The notes under the pieces: generated by a model
The model's input: the letters and a program-made list of their open reading frames with translations, nothing else
Told to the model about the DNA's origin: nothing
The model's database searches: none
Shown: positions 8,995 through 19,174 of the stretch, piece after piece
How the letters are laid out: each line of letters starts with the position of its first letter
How positions within the stretch are numbered: the stretch's first letter is position 1
Assembly (NCBI GenBank): GCA_005885165.1
Contig: VAXR01000070.1
Span: 1 to 32,665, forward strand
Source: Actinomycetota bacterium
GTDB taxonomy: Bacteria > Actinomycetota > Thermoleophilia > Solirubrobacterales > Thermoleophilaceae
Direction: 5' to 3'
Length of the DNA stretch: 32,665 bases
Translations under genes and position numbers: made by a program

Positions 8995-10392
8995 ATGACG
9001 AAGCGCCCGCCCTCCCTCGTCCAGATCGCGGTGATGGTCGCCTTCGCGCTGTCGTGCCTCGGAATCCTCCTGTACGTCTGGCAGTCGTTCGGCGGCCAGA
9101 TCCCGCTCGCGCCGAAGGGGTACCGCGTGGTGGCCGGCTTCAACGAGGCGACGACGCTCTCGGACACCGCCGAGGTGCGGATCTCGGGCGTCCGGGTCGG
9201 CCGCGTCGTTTTGCTGTCCGAGCACGGTGGCCGGACCCAGGCGACGATGCAGATCGACCCGCGCTACGCGCCGATCGCGCGCGACACACGGGCGATCCTG
9301 CGGCTGAAGACGCTGCTCGGCGAGACCTACATCGAGCTGACGCCGGGCGACCGCCGTTCCGGCCTCCTGCCGGACGGCGGCAGGATCCCGAACACGCAAA
9401 TAGGGAGCACGACCGAGCTCGACGAGGTGACCCGCGCGCTCGACGCGCGCACGCGCCGCGATCTCCAGCACTTCCTGCACGGCCTCGCGGTCGGGCTCGC
9501 CGGCAGGGGTCAGGACCTGAACGACGCGCTGGGGAACCTCCCACCGTTCACCGACAGCACCACCGCGCTGCTCCGGGCGCTCGACTCCCAGGACCGCGCG
9601 GTGCGGAAGCTCGTCTCCGACAGCGGCGTGGTCTTCGGCGCGCTCGGTCGCCGCCAGGGCGAGCTAGCCGGGCTGATCCAGGCCGGCGACCGCGTCCTGT
9701 CGACGACGGCGGCCCGCGATCGCGACCTCGCCGAGACCGCGCGGATCCTCCCCGTCACGCTCGCGGAGCTGAGGCCCACGCTCGAGCAGGTGCGCCTCCT
9801 GTCGGGCGAGGCCGCGCCGGTCGTTCACGACCTGCGCCCAGGCGCCCGCGCGCTGGCCCCGGCGCTTCAGGACATCGCCGTGCTGTCGCCCCAGCTATAC
9901 GGCCTCTTCGGCGACGTCGACAAGGTGATCGCGGCATCGAAGCGGGGCGCGCCCGCCCTGACCGCGGTCGTTCGCGCCGCGCATCCGGCGCTGCGGCTCC
10001 TGGTCCCGCTCCTGCGCGAGGCGCAGCCGGTCGTGGACTACCTCGGCCTCTACAAGGAGGAGCTCGTCTCCCAGATCGCCGGCGTGGCAGCGGCGACTCA
10101 GGCGTCGGCGCCGGTGGGCACGGGCCAGTCGCTTCATTACGCGCGAGTGATCGTGCCGTTCACGGCGGAGGGCGCGGCCGCCCAGTACAAGCGCCTCACG
10201 ACCAACCGGCACAACCCGTACTTCCTCCCGCTGGCGCTGAACCGGCTGAAGCAGGCGCTCCTTTCCTTCGACTGCTCGAACGTGAAGAACGGCAACCCCG
10301 GCTTCGAGCAGGCGCCCCCGTGCCTCGTTCAGCCGCCATTGCACTTCCGCGGACGCGCCACCGCCTACCCGCACGTGCACAAGGACAAGTAG
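8995..10392 (+). CDS. MCE/MlaD family protein (6 of 6)
   Basis: YRVVAGFNEATTLSDTAEVRISGVRVGRVVLL; ATG directly abuts previous stop. Confidence 0.88.
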   Translation: MTKRPPSLVQIAVMVAFALSCLGILLYVWQSFGGQIPLAPKGYRVVAGFNEATTLSDTAEVRISGVRVGRVVLLSEHGGRTQATMQIDPRYAPIARDTRAILRLKTLLGETYIELTPGDRRSGLLPDGGRIPNTQIGSTTELDEVTRALDARTRRDLQHFLHGLAVGLAGRGQDLNDALGNLPPFTDSTTALLRALDSQDRAVRKLVSDSGVVFGALGRRQGELAGLIQAGDRVLSTTAARDRDLAETARILPVTLAELRPTLEQVRLLSGEAAPVVHDLRPGARALAPALQDIAVLSPQLYGLFGDVDKVIAASKRGAPALTAVVRAAHPALRLLVPLLREAQPVVDYLGLYKEELVSQIAGVAAATQASAPVGTGQSLHYARVIVPFTAEGAAAQYKRLTTNRHNPYFLPLALNRLKQALLSFDCSNVKNGNPGFEQAPPCLVQPPLHFRGRATAYPHVHKDK

Positions 10393-10401
10393 CGGCCGTG
10401 G

Positions 10402-11331
10402 CTAGGCGCTCGGCACCTCCGCCAGTGCCGTGATCGACCGGAACTCCTCGTAGCGCCTCGCTATGTCCTCCCGTTCGAGGCGCTCCATGCGCTCGGTGCC
10501 GAAGCCCTCGACGTTGAACGACGCGAGCACGGAGCCGTAGGTCATCGCGCGCCTCAGCTCGTCCTCGTCGTCCGGCGCGCCCTCCGGGCGGGACGCCATG
10601 TAGCCCATGAAGCCGCCGGCGAACGAGTCGCCCGCGCCGGTGGGATCCACCACGGTCTCGAGCGGGTACGCCGGCAGCGAGAAGAACCGGTCGCCCGTGA
10701 ACAGCGCGGCGCCGTACTCGCCCTGCTTCGCCACCACGGCGCGCGGCCCCACGCCGAGCAGCTGCCGCGCCGCGCGGACGAGGTTGGGCTGCTCGGTGAC
10801 CATGCGCACCTCGGCGTCGTTCATGAATACGAGGTCGACCTCGGCGATCGCCTGAAGGAGGGAATCGCGCGCGGTCTCGATCCAGAGGTTCATCGAGTCG
10901 AGGCCCACGAGCCGCGCGCGGTCGCACTGAGCGCGCACCGCGCGCTGGAGCTCCGGCTGGATGTTCGCCAGGAAGAGCATGCCTGCCGCCCGCGACTCGT
11001 CGGAGAGCTTCGGCTCGAAGCCCCCGAACACGCCCAGTTGGGTGTCCTCCGTGTGCGCGGTGTTCAGGTCGTACTCGTAGCGGCCGCGCCAGTGGAAGGT
11101 CTGCCCGCCCGGCACGTGCTCCACGTCGCTCGTGTCGATCGCGCGGGCGTGCAGGACGGCGTACTCGGCCTCGCCGAAGTCGTCGCCGACCGGCCCGACG
11201 ACCCGCACGTCGCTGAAGAAGCTCGCGGCGAGCGCGAAGTGCACCGCCGACCCTCCGAGCATCCGCTCGCGCTCCCCGAACGGCGTGCGCACGGAGTCGA
11301 ACGCGATTGAACCGACCACCACGAGGCTCAC
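10402..11331 (-). CDS. PfkB-family carbohydrate kinase
   Basis: GGSAVHFALAASFF N-terminal motif and VVDPTGAGDSFAGGFMGY C-terminal PfkB signature. Confidence 0.9.
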   Translation of the reverse strand: MSLVVVGSIAFDSVRTPFGERERMLGGSAVHFALAASFFSDVRVVGPVGDDFGEAEYAVLHARAIDTSDVEHVPGGQTFHWRGRYEYDLNTAHTEDTQLGVFGGFEPKLSDESRAAGMLFLANIQPELQRAVRAQCDRARLVGLDSMNLWIETARDSLLQAIAEVDLVFMNDAEVRMVTEQPNLVRAARQLLGVGPRAVVAKQGEYGAALFTGDRFFSLPAYPLETVVDPTGAGDSFAGGFMGYMASRPEGAPDDEDELRRAMTYGSVLASFNVEGFGTERMERLEREDIARRYEEFRSITALAEVPSA

Positions 11332-11385
11332 GGCCGGTGCAGGCTAGTGGAGCGCACCCCGACCCGGGATAACCTGACCCGCCCG

Positions 11386-12360
11386 ATGCGCGCCGTCCAG
11401 CTAACGGAGTTCGGTGGGCCCGAGGTCCTGAAGCTGGTGGAGCTCGACGTGCCTGAGCCGGCCGAGGGCGAGGTCCTCATCAGGGTCTCGCGCGCGGGGA
11501 TCAACTTCGCCGACACCCACCAGCGCGAGAACGCCTACATCGCGAGGCGCGAGCTTCCGTTCGTGCCCGGCGGCGAGGTGGCCGGCACGGTCGAGCGGGG
11601 GGCAGGCGAGCTGCGGGAGGGCACGCGCGTCGTGGCGCTGACCGCGGGCACGGGCGGCTACGCGGAGTACGCGACGGCGTCCGCCGAGACGACGTTCCCG
11701 CTGCATGACGAGCTCGACGACGGCACCGCGCTGGCCCTGCTGATCCAGGGCCTCACCGCCTGGCACCTGTTCCGGACGTCGGCGCAGCTCAGGGAGGGCG
11801 AGAGCGTGGTTGTTCACTCGGCGGCGGGCGGGGTGGGGAGCATCGCGGTCCAGCTCGCGAAGCCGTTCGGCGCCGGGAGGACGATCGCCACGGCCGGCTC
11901 GGAGGAGAAGCGGGCGCTCGCGCTCGAGCTCGGCGCCGACGCGGCCCTCGACTACGGCGTGGAGGACCTCACCGGCGCTCTCATCGAGGCGAACGGCGGG
12001 CGGCAGGTCGACGTCGTGCTGGAGATGGCCGGCGGCCGCGTCTTCGAGCAGAGCCTCGCCGCGCTGGCGCCGTTCGGCCGTCTGGTTGTCTACGGGATCT
12101 CGACTCGGGAGCAGGTGCAGGTCTCGACCGGCTCGCTTCTGCGCAGCAGCCGGGCGGTGGTCGGTTTCTGGCTGATGCACTGCCTCGAGCGGCCCAAGAT
12201 GCTTCGCGAACCGCTTCGGGACCTGTTCGAGCGGGCGGCCCGGGGCGAGCTCCGCGCGGTCGTCGGCGGCACCTACGGGCTCTCAGAAGTGCGGCGCGCG
12301 CACGAGGATCTGGCCGGGCGCCGGACGTCGGGAAAGCTGTTGCTCGACCCGTCGAGCTGA
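11386..12360 (+). CDS. NADPH:quinone oxidoreductase-like MDR-superfamily protein
   Basis: MRAVQLTEFGGPEVLKLVELDVPEPAEGEVLIRVSRAGINFAD; VVHSAAGGVGSIAVQLAK nucleotide-binding motif. Confidence 0.92.
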   Translation: MRAVQLTEFGGPEVLKLVELDVPEPAEGEVLIRVSRAGINFADTHQRENAYIARRELPFVPGGEVAGTVERGAGELREGTRVVALTAGTGGYAEYATASAETTFPLHDELDDGTALALLIQGLTAWHLFRTSAQLREGESVVVHSAAGGVGSIAVQLAKPFGAGRTIATAGSEEKRALALELGADAALDYGVEDLTGALIEANGGRQVDVVLEMAGGRVFEQSLAALAPFGRLVVYGISTREQVQVSTGSLLRSSRAVVGFWLMHCLERPKMLREPLRDLFERAARGELRAVVGGTYGLSEVRRAHEDLAGRRTSGKLLLDPSS

Positions 12361-12383
12361 GCCGGCGCCGATAACCTCGCTTC

Positions 12384-13859
12384 GTGCCCACGTTCGCGGA
12401 TCTCGGCCTGTCGAAGCCGTTGCTCGATGCGCTGGCGCACCTCGGCTACGAACGGCCGACGCCGATCCAGGAGCAGGCGATACCCGAGCTGCTTGCCGGA
12501 CGCGATGTGATCGGGCAGGCGCAGACCGGCACGGGCAAGACGGCCGCGTTCGGGCTTCCCCTGCTCGAGTTCGTGGACCCCGAGGACCAGGAGGTGCAGG
12601 CGCTCGTCCTCACCCCGACGCGCGAGCTCTGCATCCAGGTCACGCAGGCGCTGCGGGCATACGGCGAGCGACGCGGGGTCGAGATCGTGGCGATCTTCGG
12701 CGGCGCGCCGATTCGCGACCAGGCCGCGTACTTGCGCCAGGGCGCGCAGGTGGTGGTCGGCACCGTCGGCCGCGTGATGGACATGATGAGCCGCCACTTC
12801 CTGGTGCTCAGCGACGCGCGCTACGTGGTGCTCGACGAGGCCGACGAGATGCTCGACCTCGGCTTCCTCGAGGACGTCGAGACCATCCTCTCGCGCTGTC
12901 CGTCAGGGCGCCAGACCGCCCTCTTCTCCGCGACGATCCCGCTGGAGATCAGTCGCCTCGCCGAGCAGCGGATGTTCGACCCGGTGACCATCAAGGTGCG
13001 CGCCGAGACGCTCACGATCGACACGGTGGACCAGTTCTACGTCGAGGTGGGGGTCAGGGAGAAGGCGGAGGCGCTGGCGCGGGTGCTGAAGTCGGAGCGC
13101 CCCGATCAGGCGATCATCTTCGTCCGGACGAAGATCGGGGCGGATCGCCTGGCGCGCGCACTCGGCGACCGCGGTGTGCGCGTGAAGGCGCTCCACGGCG
13201 ACATGACCCAGGGCTCCCGCGACGGTGTGATGCTCGCCTTCAAGGGCGGCCGCGAGCGGCTGCTCGTTGCGACGGACATCGCGGCGCGCGGGCTCGACAT
13301 CTCGGGCGTGAGCCACGTCGTGAACTACGACCTTCCGAACTCGCCGGATCTCTACGTGCACCGGATCGGGAGGACGGGGCGAGTGGGGCGCTCGGGCAGG
13401 GCGATCACGCTGGTCACGCCGAAGCAGCGCCGGGACCTCGCAGCGATCGAGCGGCACGCGAACACGGAGATCGTGGAGTGGTCCGCGAACGGAGGCCCGC
13501 CGCCGTCCGAGGCCGAGGCCCGGCGCGACGGCGAGCCGGAGCGCGCGCCCCGTGACGAGAAGCGCGAGCGCCGCCAGCCGCGCCGTCCCCGCCACACGAA
13601 GCCGCACGCGCGCGAAGACGGGGACCGGGCGAAGCTGATGATCGGCGCGGGCCGCGCAGACGGCCTGGAGCCGGCGGACGTGATCGGCGCGATCGTCGAC
13701 CACTCGCACCTGGAAGGCGAGGACGTGACCGGAGTGCGGGTGCTGGAGCGGTTCAGCTTCGCGGAGGTGCCGTTCCGGCGGGCCGAGGAGGTCGTGAAGA
13801 AGGTCCGCGGAAAGCGCGTGAGAGGTACCGAACTCGAGCTGGAGGTGACGGGAAGATGA
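12384..13859 (+). CDS. DEAD-box RNA helicase with DbpA-like C-terminal domain
   Basis: [63 protein letters not shown]-terminal [22 protein letters not shown]. Confidence 0.95.
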   Translation: MPTFADLGLSKPLLDALAHLGYERPTPIQEQAIPELLAGRDVIGQAQTGTGKTAAFGLPLLEFVDPEDQEVQALVLTPTRELCIQVTQALRAYGERRGVEIVAIFGGAPIRDQAAYLRQGAQVVVGTVGRVMDMMSRHFLVLSDARYVVLDEADEMLDLGFLEDVETILSRCPSGRQTALFSATIPLEISRLAEQRMFDPVTIKVRAETLTIDTVDQFYVEVGVREKAEALARVLKSERPDQAIIFVRTKIGADRLARALGDRGVRVKALHGDMTQGSRDGVMLAFKGGRERLLVATDIAARGLDISGVSHVVNYDLPNSPDLYVHRIGRTGRVGRSGRAITLVTPKQRRDLAAIERHANTEIVEWSANGGPPPSEAEARRDGEPERAPRDEKRERRQPRRPRHTKPHAREDGDRAKLMIGAGRADGLEPADVIGAIVDHSHLEGEDVTGVRVLERFSFAEVPFRRAEEVVKKVRGKRVRGTELELEVTGR

Positions 13860-14320
13860 GCGAGGCGACAATGCACACGAACCACGGGCCGATCCGCCTG
13901 GAGCTGTTCGACGACGACGCGCCGAAGACGGTCGGCAACTTCCGCAAGCTCGCCGGCGACGGCTTCTACGACGGGCTGATCTTCCACCGCGTGATCCGCG
14001 ACTTCATGATCCAGGGCGGCTGCCCCCAGGGCACGGGGACCGGCGGGCCCGGCTACACGTTCGAGGACGAGATCAACGACCAGAAGGTGGTGCGCGGCGC
14101 GCTCGCGATGGCGAACGCGGGGCCGAACACCAACGGCAGCCAGTTCTTCATCGTCACGACCGACGCCGCGCCGTGGCTCGACGGCAAGCACACCGTGTTC
14201 GGCCGCGTGGCGGACGGCATGGACGCGGTCGACGCGATCGAGTCGCAGCCGACGGGCGCGGGCGACCGTCCGGTCGAGGACGTCGTGATCGAGCGCGTGG
14301 AGCTCGCCGAAGCCGCTTAG
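13856..14320 (+). CDS. cyclophilin-type peptidyl-prolyl cis-trans isomerase
   Basis: [45 protein letters not shown] overlap with helicase stop. Confidence 0.95.
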   Translation: MSEATMHTNHGPIRLELFDDDAPKTVGNFRKLAGDGFYDGLIFHRVIRDFMIQGGCPQGTGTGGPGYTFEDEINDQKVVRGALAMANAGPNTNGSQFFIVTTDAAPWLDGKHTVFGRVADGMDAVDAIESQPTGAGDRPVEDVVIERVELAEAA

Positions 14321-14789
14321 CTTTCCCGCCCATAGACCCGTTGCGGATGCGTAGGCGCGATTGTGCCTGCTCGCGCGCCCGGCTCGTGCACTTGCGCAGC
14401 CCGCTCCTGCGCTCGCGCATTGCTTCTGCCTCCCGTAGAGCGACGAAGAAGAGGGGGGAAGTTACGTTTCCATCACCCTTGTCGCGCTGCTGTCACGCGG
14501 CATTCGTCCCGACGGAGGATGAGGGTCCTTCCGGCGTAGTTCCCCGAGCAGCTGCGCGGAATGGACGCCATCGAGGCAAACCCGCCCCGTGTAACGCTGC
14601 CGTAACGGACTGAGCGAGCAGCCATCCGGGCTCCCCCTTCGTCGCCCAATCGGACCGGGCTGCGCCCGGGTTCGGGACGTCAGCGGGCGCGACAGCTACG
14701 TCAAACGGCCCGTCCCCCGGCGCACACCCCTTTAGACTCCTTGGCCAGCCGGCCAAAGGGCGCGCAACCACACGAGGAGGACCGGGGAG

Positions 14790-16349
14790 ATGGCGACCGT
14801 CGAGCAGAAGTCCGTCGAGGCGACGCAAAACGGAGGTGCCGACGGGCGGACGTTTGCCGTTGACAACCCGGCCACGGGGGAGCACATCATCCGTCTGCCG
14901 GACATGGACGCCGGGCGGGTGCGCGAGCTCGTCGCGCGCGCGCGCGAGGCCCAGAAGGCGTGGGCGGAGCAGAGCTTCGACGACCGCGCGGCGGTGATGT
15001 ACCGCGCCCGGCAGTGGATGGTCGACAACCGCGAGCGAATCGCGAAGACCGTCATGGAGGAGAACGGCAAGACGCGCGAGGACGCGATGCTGGCCGACGT
15101 CTTCACGACCGCGGACGCGCTCGGCTTCTGGGCGAAGAAGGCGTCCGTGTACCTGGCCGATGAGCGCGTGCGTTCGCACTCGCCGTTCGTGATCGGCCGC
15201 AAGCTCATCGTTCGCTACCGGCCCCGCGGCGTTGTCGGGGTGATCGGGCCGTGGAACTACCCGATCGCCAACTGCTTCGGCGATGCGATCCCCGCGCTCA
15301 TGGCGGGCAACTCGGTGGTGCTCAAGCCGAGCGAGGTGACGCCGATCTCCTCGCTGCTGATGGAGGAGGGGATGCGCGCCGCCGGCCTGCCCGAGGACGT
15401 GATGCTCGTCGCGACGGGCACCGGCGAGACGGGCGCCGCGCTGATCGACGAGGTCGACATGGTCATGTTCACCGGATCGACCCGCACCGGCAAGAAGATC
15501 ATGGGTCGCGCGTCCGAGACGTTGACTCCCGTCTCGCTCGAGCTCGGTGGCAAGGATCCGATGATCGTGCTGCGCGACGCCGACCTCGAGCGCGCCGCCA
15601 ACACGGCCGTGTACTGGGGAATGGCCAACGGAGGCCAGATCTGCATGTCCGTCGAGCGCGTATACGTCGAGGAGCCGGTCTACGACGAATTCGTGGCCAA
15701 GGTGATCGAGAAGACCCGGGCGCTCCGGCAGGGCAAGCCCGAGGGACCGGGGTCGGTGGAGGTCGGGGCCGTGACGTTCGCTCCCCAGGTCGAGATCATC
15801 GAGCGCCATATCCGCGACGCGGTCGACAAGGGCGCACAGGTGCAACTGGGCGGGAAGGTCGCCGACGGCCCAGGTCGCTACTTCCAGCCGACGGTCCTCA
15901 CGGACGTCGACCACTCGATGCAGATCATGACCGAGGAGACGTTTGGCCCAACGCTGCCGATCATGAAGGTTCGCGACGAGCACGAGGCGCTGCGCTATGC
16001 GAACGACTCGCGCTACGGCCTGAACTCGAGCGTGTTCACGCGCGATCTCGAGAAGGGCGAGCGGATCGCACGCCAGCTCACGGCGGGCAGCGCCTGCGTC
16101 AACGACGCGGTGATGAATTACGCGGCCACGGAGCTGCCTTTCGGCGGCACCGGGGAGTCCGGGATCGGCTACCGGCACGGAGCCGCGGGCATCCAGAAGT
16201 ACTGCGAAGTGCAGGCGCTGATGGTCACCCGATTCGCGCCGAAGAAGGACACGTTCATGTTCCCCTACGCTCCGGCGCGCAGCAGGCTGGTGGAACGGCT
16301 GTCGGTGCTCCTGTACGGACGGGTGCCGCGGAAGTACCGCGACCGCTAG
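14790..16349 (+). CDS. NAD(P)-dependent aldehyde dehydrogenase
   Basis: GPWNYPI, FTGSTRTGKKIM, LELGGKDPMIV, GQICMSVERVYV; SD-like GAGGAGG upstream. Confidence 0.93.
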   Translation: MATVEQKSVEATQNGGADGRTFAVDNPATGEHIIRLPDMDAGRVRELVARAREAQKAWAEQSFDDRAAVMYRARQWMVDNRERIAKTVMEENGKTREDAMLADVFTTADALGFWAKKASVYLADERVRSHSPFVIGRKLIVRYRPRGVVGVIGPWNYPIANCFGDAIPALMAGNSVVLKPSEVTPISSLLMEEGMRAAGLPEDVMLVATGTGETGAALIDEVDMVMFTGSTRTGKKIMGRASETLTPVSLELGGKDPMIVLRDADLERAANTAVYWGMANGGQICMSVERVYVEEPVYDEFVAKVIEKTRALRQGKPEGPGSVEVGAVTFAPQVEIIERHIRDAVDKGAQVQLGGKVADGPGRYFQPTVLTDVDHSMQIMTEETFGPTLPIMKVRDEHEALRYANDSRYGLNSSVFTRDLEKGERIARQLTAGSACVNDAVMNYAATELPFGGTGESGIGYRHGAAGIQKYCEVQALMVTRFAPKKDTFMFPYAPARSRLVERLSVLLYGRVPRKYRDR

Positions 16350-16500
16350 GCGGCGCGCGCCGCCGCCTTTCCGGCTGCAGTCAGCGTCGGCAACCCCCGT
16401 CCCGAGCGTCATATCCCGGACGCTCACGCACCTGAGGCCACCGAATCGATCGAAGCTAGGCGCACTGCCACCCGGGTAAGGATGGCGAGCGGGGCGCTGG

Positions 16501-16514
16501 GTGATCTACGTCAC
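16501..16514. promoter_or_regulatory. CRP/FNR-type palindrome (GTGA-N6-TCAC)
   Basis: gtgatctacgtcac, perfect 4+6+4 palindrome 86 bp before the 16587 start. Confidence 0.4.
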
Positions 16515-16543
16515 GTTTCGGAGGCGTCTGAGTCGGCGACACT

Positions 16544-16568
16544 TACTGAACGGTTAGTCAGTTAGAGT
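16544..16568 (+). promoter_or_regulatory. candidate promoter with operator-like inverted repeat (ACTGA-N9-TCAGT) ahead of a TAGAGT -10-like hexamer
   Basis: actgaacggttagtcagttagagt; arms ACTGA (16544-16548) and TCAGT (16558-16562), TAGAGT 16563-16568. Confidence 0.4.
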
Positions 16569-16586
16569 GATGCGAGAGAGGAGCGA

Positions 16587-18515
16587 GTGCAGATGAAGCG
16601 ATCAGTTCGCCGTGCCGTTCAGACCCTTCTCATGTCGGGCTTCGTGCTCGCCACCGCTCTGGCGCTGGCCCCGAATGCGCTCGCGGCCGGATCGCCGCCC
16701 GCCGGCGGCGCCGCGATCGGCCAGGTGATCGCCGCAACGCTCGGCGCGACCGTCGCGACCTTCGCTCTCCTGTGGGTGATCTCCGCCCACCGCAGCGGGC
16801 GGATCGCGTGGTTGGGGCGGCTGGCCGGCCTGGGAGAGCGCCTCACCGGGCTTCCGGGCTGGGCCTCGATCCCCGCGTCGGTCCTCGGGGGGAGCCTGCT
16901 GATCGCGGTGTTCGGGATGTACTGGGACATCTCGCTTCACCTCGACAATGGCCGCGACCCCGGACCGCTGGCCAATCCCGCCCACTACTTCATCCTCGTC
17001 GGCCTCTTCGGCGTATTCGCGTGCGGCGCTCTGACCCTGGCGCTTGCCGACTCGAAGCCGAGCAACGTCGCGAAACGACTCACCACCGAGTGGTGGGCGC
17101 CGCTCGGCGGCATCCTGATCCTGGTCTGCTCGGCGGTCTCGCTGCTGGCGTTCCCGCTCGACGACATCTGGCATCGCCTGTTCGGCCAGGACGTGACCCT
17201 CTGGGGTCCGACCCACCTGCTGCTCTTCGGCGGCGCGAGCTTCTCGATCATCGGGCTCTGGGTGCTGCAGGTCGAGGGGGCGAAGGAGCACGGGCACTCA
17301 CCGCTCGCCACCACGCGGCTCCAGCGTTTCCGCGACCTCAGCCTCGCGGGCAGCCTGCTCGTCGGCATGTCCACCTTCCAGGGGGAGTTCGACTTCGGCG
17401 TTCCCCAGTTCCGTCTCGTGTGGCAGCCGGTCCTGATCGCGCTTGCTGCGGGTATCGCGCTGGTCACCGCCCGCGTGCGCCTGGGCCGCGGTGGTGCGTT
17501 CGCCGGCGTCGCGTTCTTCCTCGCCCTGCGCGGGTTCCTGGCCCTGATGGTCGGCCCGATCCTCGGGCAGACGACCCCGCACTTCCCGCTCTACATCGCC
17601 GAGGCGGCGTGCGTCGAGCTCGTCGGCCTCCGCATTGGCCGGCGCCGGCCGATCGCGCTCGGAGCCGTCTCCGGCCTCCTGATCGGGACGGTCGGATTCG
17701 CGGCCGAGTACGGCTGGTCGCACGTCTGGAGCTACAACCCCTGGCCGCCGTCGCTGCTTTCAGAGGCGATCCCGGTTGCGATCGTCGCCGGGCTCGCGGG
17801 CGGTGTCCTCGGAGGCTTCGTCGGCAGGTCGCTGACGCCGGCGGCCGCGGGGGAGCGCGCGCCGCGCTGGGCGGTCCCCGCCGCCGCCGCGGCCGTTGTC
17901 GGCCTCGTGGCGTGGTGCCTGCCTATGCCCGTCCCCGCGCATCCGCCGAGCGCGACGATCGCCTTGCACAACGTGCCCGGTGCGGGCCCGACGCGCAAGG
18001 TCGCGGCCACGATCCGCCTGCATCCGCCGGACGCGGCGAAGAACGCGCGCTGGCTCACCGTCACCGCGTGGCAGGGCCACGGCGCCGTCGTCGACCGGCT
18101 GAAGAAGATCGGGCCGGGCGTCTACCGCACCGCGCACGAGATCCCGGTGTCGGGACCGAAGTGGAAGTCGACGCTCCGGCTGCAGAGAGGGCGCGAAGTG
18201 CTCGGGCTTCCGATCTACATGCCCGCCGATTCCGCGATCCCGGTGAAGGGGATCCCCGCGCTCGCGCACTTCACCCGCCCGTTCGAGCGGGACCAGAAGC
18301 TCCTCCAGCGGGAGCAGAAGCCGGGTGTCTCCCCGATCCTGACCACCGCTGCGTATCTCGTGGTGCTGGCGGTGGGGCTCGCCGTGATCGCGCTGCTGGC
18401 CTGGGGCCTGCGGCGGATCTCCGCCGAGATCGGCACGCTGCCACCGCGGCCGCGGCGACGGGAGGCAGCTCGCGTCGCACCGGCCGCGGGTGGACCGCGC
18501 GTGGGCGCCGCGTAA
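16587..18515 (+). CDS. polytopic membrane protein with C-terminal extracytoplasmic domain, unknown function
   Basis: Many hydrophobic segments; WDISLHLDNGRDPGPLANPAHYFILVGLFG, FPLDDIWHRLFGQDVTLWGPTHLLL; GAGAGGAG upstream of GTG 16587 (ATG at 16593 is an alternative start). Confidence 0.85.
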   Translation: MQMKRSVRRAVQTLLMSGFVLATALALAPNALAAGSPPAGGAAIGQVIAATLGATVATFALLWVISAHRSGRIAWLGRLAGLGERLTGLPGWASIPASVLGGSLLIAVFGMYWDISLHLDNGRDPGPLANPAHYFILVGLFGVFACGALTLALADSKPSNVAKRLTTEWWAPLGGILILVCSAVSLLAFPLDDIWHRLFGQDVTLWGPTHLLLFGGASFSIIGLWVLQVEGAKEHGHSPLATTRLQRFRDLSLAGSLLVGMSTFQGEFDFGVPQFRLVWQPVLIALAAGIALVTARVRLGRGGAFAGVAFFLALRGFLALMVGPILGQTTPHFPLYIAEAACVELVGLRIGRRRPIALGAVSGLLIGTVGFAAEYGWSHVWSYNPWPPSLLSEAIPVAIVAGLAGGVLGGFVGRSLTPAAAGERAPRWAVPAAAAAVVGLVAWCLPMPVPAHPPSATIALHNVPGAGPTRKVAATIRLHPPDAAKNARWLTVTAWQGHGAVVDRLKKIGPGVYRTAHEIPVSGPKWKSTLRLQRGREVLGLPIYMPADSAIPVKGIPALAHFTRPFERDQKLLQREQKPGVSPILTTAAYLVVLAVGLAVIALLAWGLRRISAEIGTLPPRPRRREAARVAPAAGGPRVGAA

Positions 18516-18528
18516 TACCCTCGTGGGC

Positions 18529-19116
18529 GTGGCCCGGCACTGGAAGCTGCGAGCCGGCACCCTCCTTGCGGCGGGCGCGTACGGGCTGCACCAGCTGCGC
18601 TACCTGCTCGCGTACGGGAGCGACTCCCACCATGAGCTCGCGTCCCAGGGCCACGCCTACCTGACTTTCGTCGCCCCGCTCCTCGCGGTGCTGGTCGTGC
18701 TGTCCGTGCTGGAGCTGGTCCTTCGGATCGCGGGCGCCCGAACGGAGGTCGGCCACCCGCGTGCGCCACGCCTCCGCGTGCTGTGGAGTGCAGCCGCCGC
18801 CGCGCTGCTGGGCTCTTACTCGGCTCAGGAGCTCGTCGAGGGCGCCGTGAGCCGCGGCCACGCCGCCGGGCTTGCGGGCGTCTTCGCCCACGGTGGATGG
18901 GTGGCGATCCCGCTCGCGATCGTCCTGGGTCTCTTCGTCGCGCTGCTGCTCCGCGGCGCCGCGCGCGTGCTCGAGCTTGCCTCCGAGGCCCAGCTCAGAA
19001 TCGCACCGCCGCAGCCGTTCCTCCCGATCCGCCGGTCGCGACGCGCATGCGCCGAGGCCGGCTCCGTCCTCGCCCGCCACATCGGCGGCCGCGGCCCTCC
19101 GCTCCCCTCCGTCTAG
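18529..19116 (+). CDS. polytopic membrane protein, unknown function
   Basis: VARHWKLRAGTLLAAGAYGLHQLRYLLAYG...; several hydrophobic segments; GTG start with TACCCT 7 nt upstream. Confidence 0.7.
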   Translation: MARHWKLRAGTLLAAGAYGLHQLRYLLAYGSDSHHELASQGHAYLTFVAPLLAVLVVLSVLELVLRIAGARTEVGHPRAPRLRVLWSAAAAALLGSYSAQELVEGAVSRGHAAGLAGVFAHGGWVAIPLAIVLGLFVALLLRGAARVLELASEAQLRIAPPQPFLPIRRSRRACAEAGSVLARHIGGRGPPLPSV

Positions 19117-19174
19117 CGATTTTCCTGCGCCCCACCGCACGGTGCGGCGCCACTTCGACTTACGGAGGTTCGGG

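Noticed and set aside
16349-16364. Perfect palindrome ggcggcgcgcgccgcc right after the aldehyde dehydrogenase stop, followed by gccttt
   Set aside because: Terminator-like, but no loop and no real U-tract; simple GC alternation is common here.
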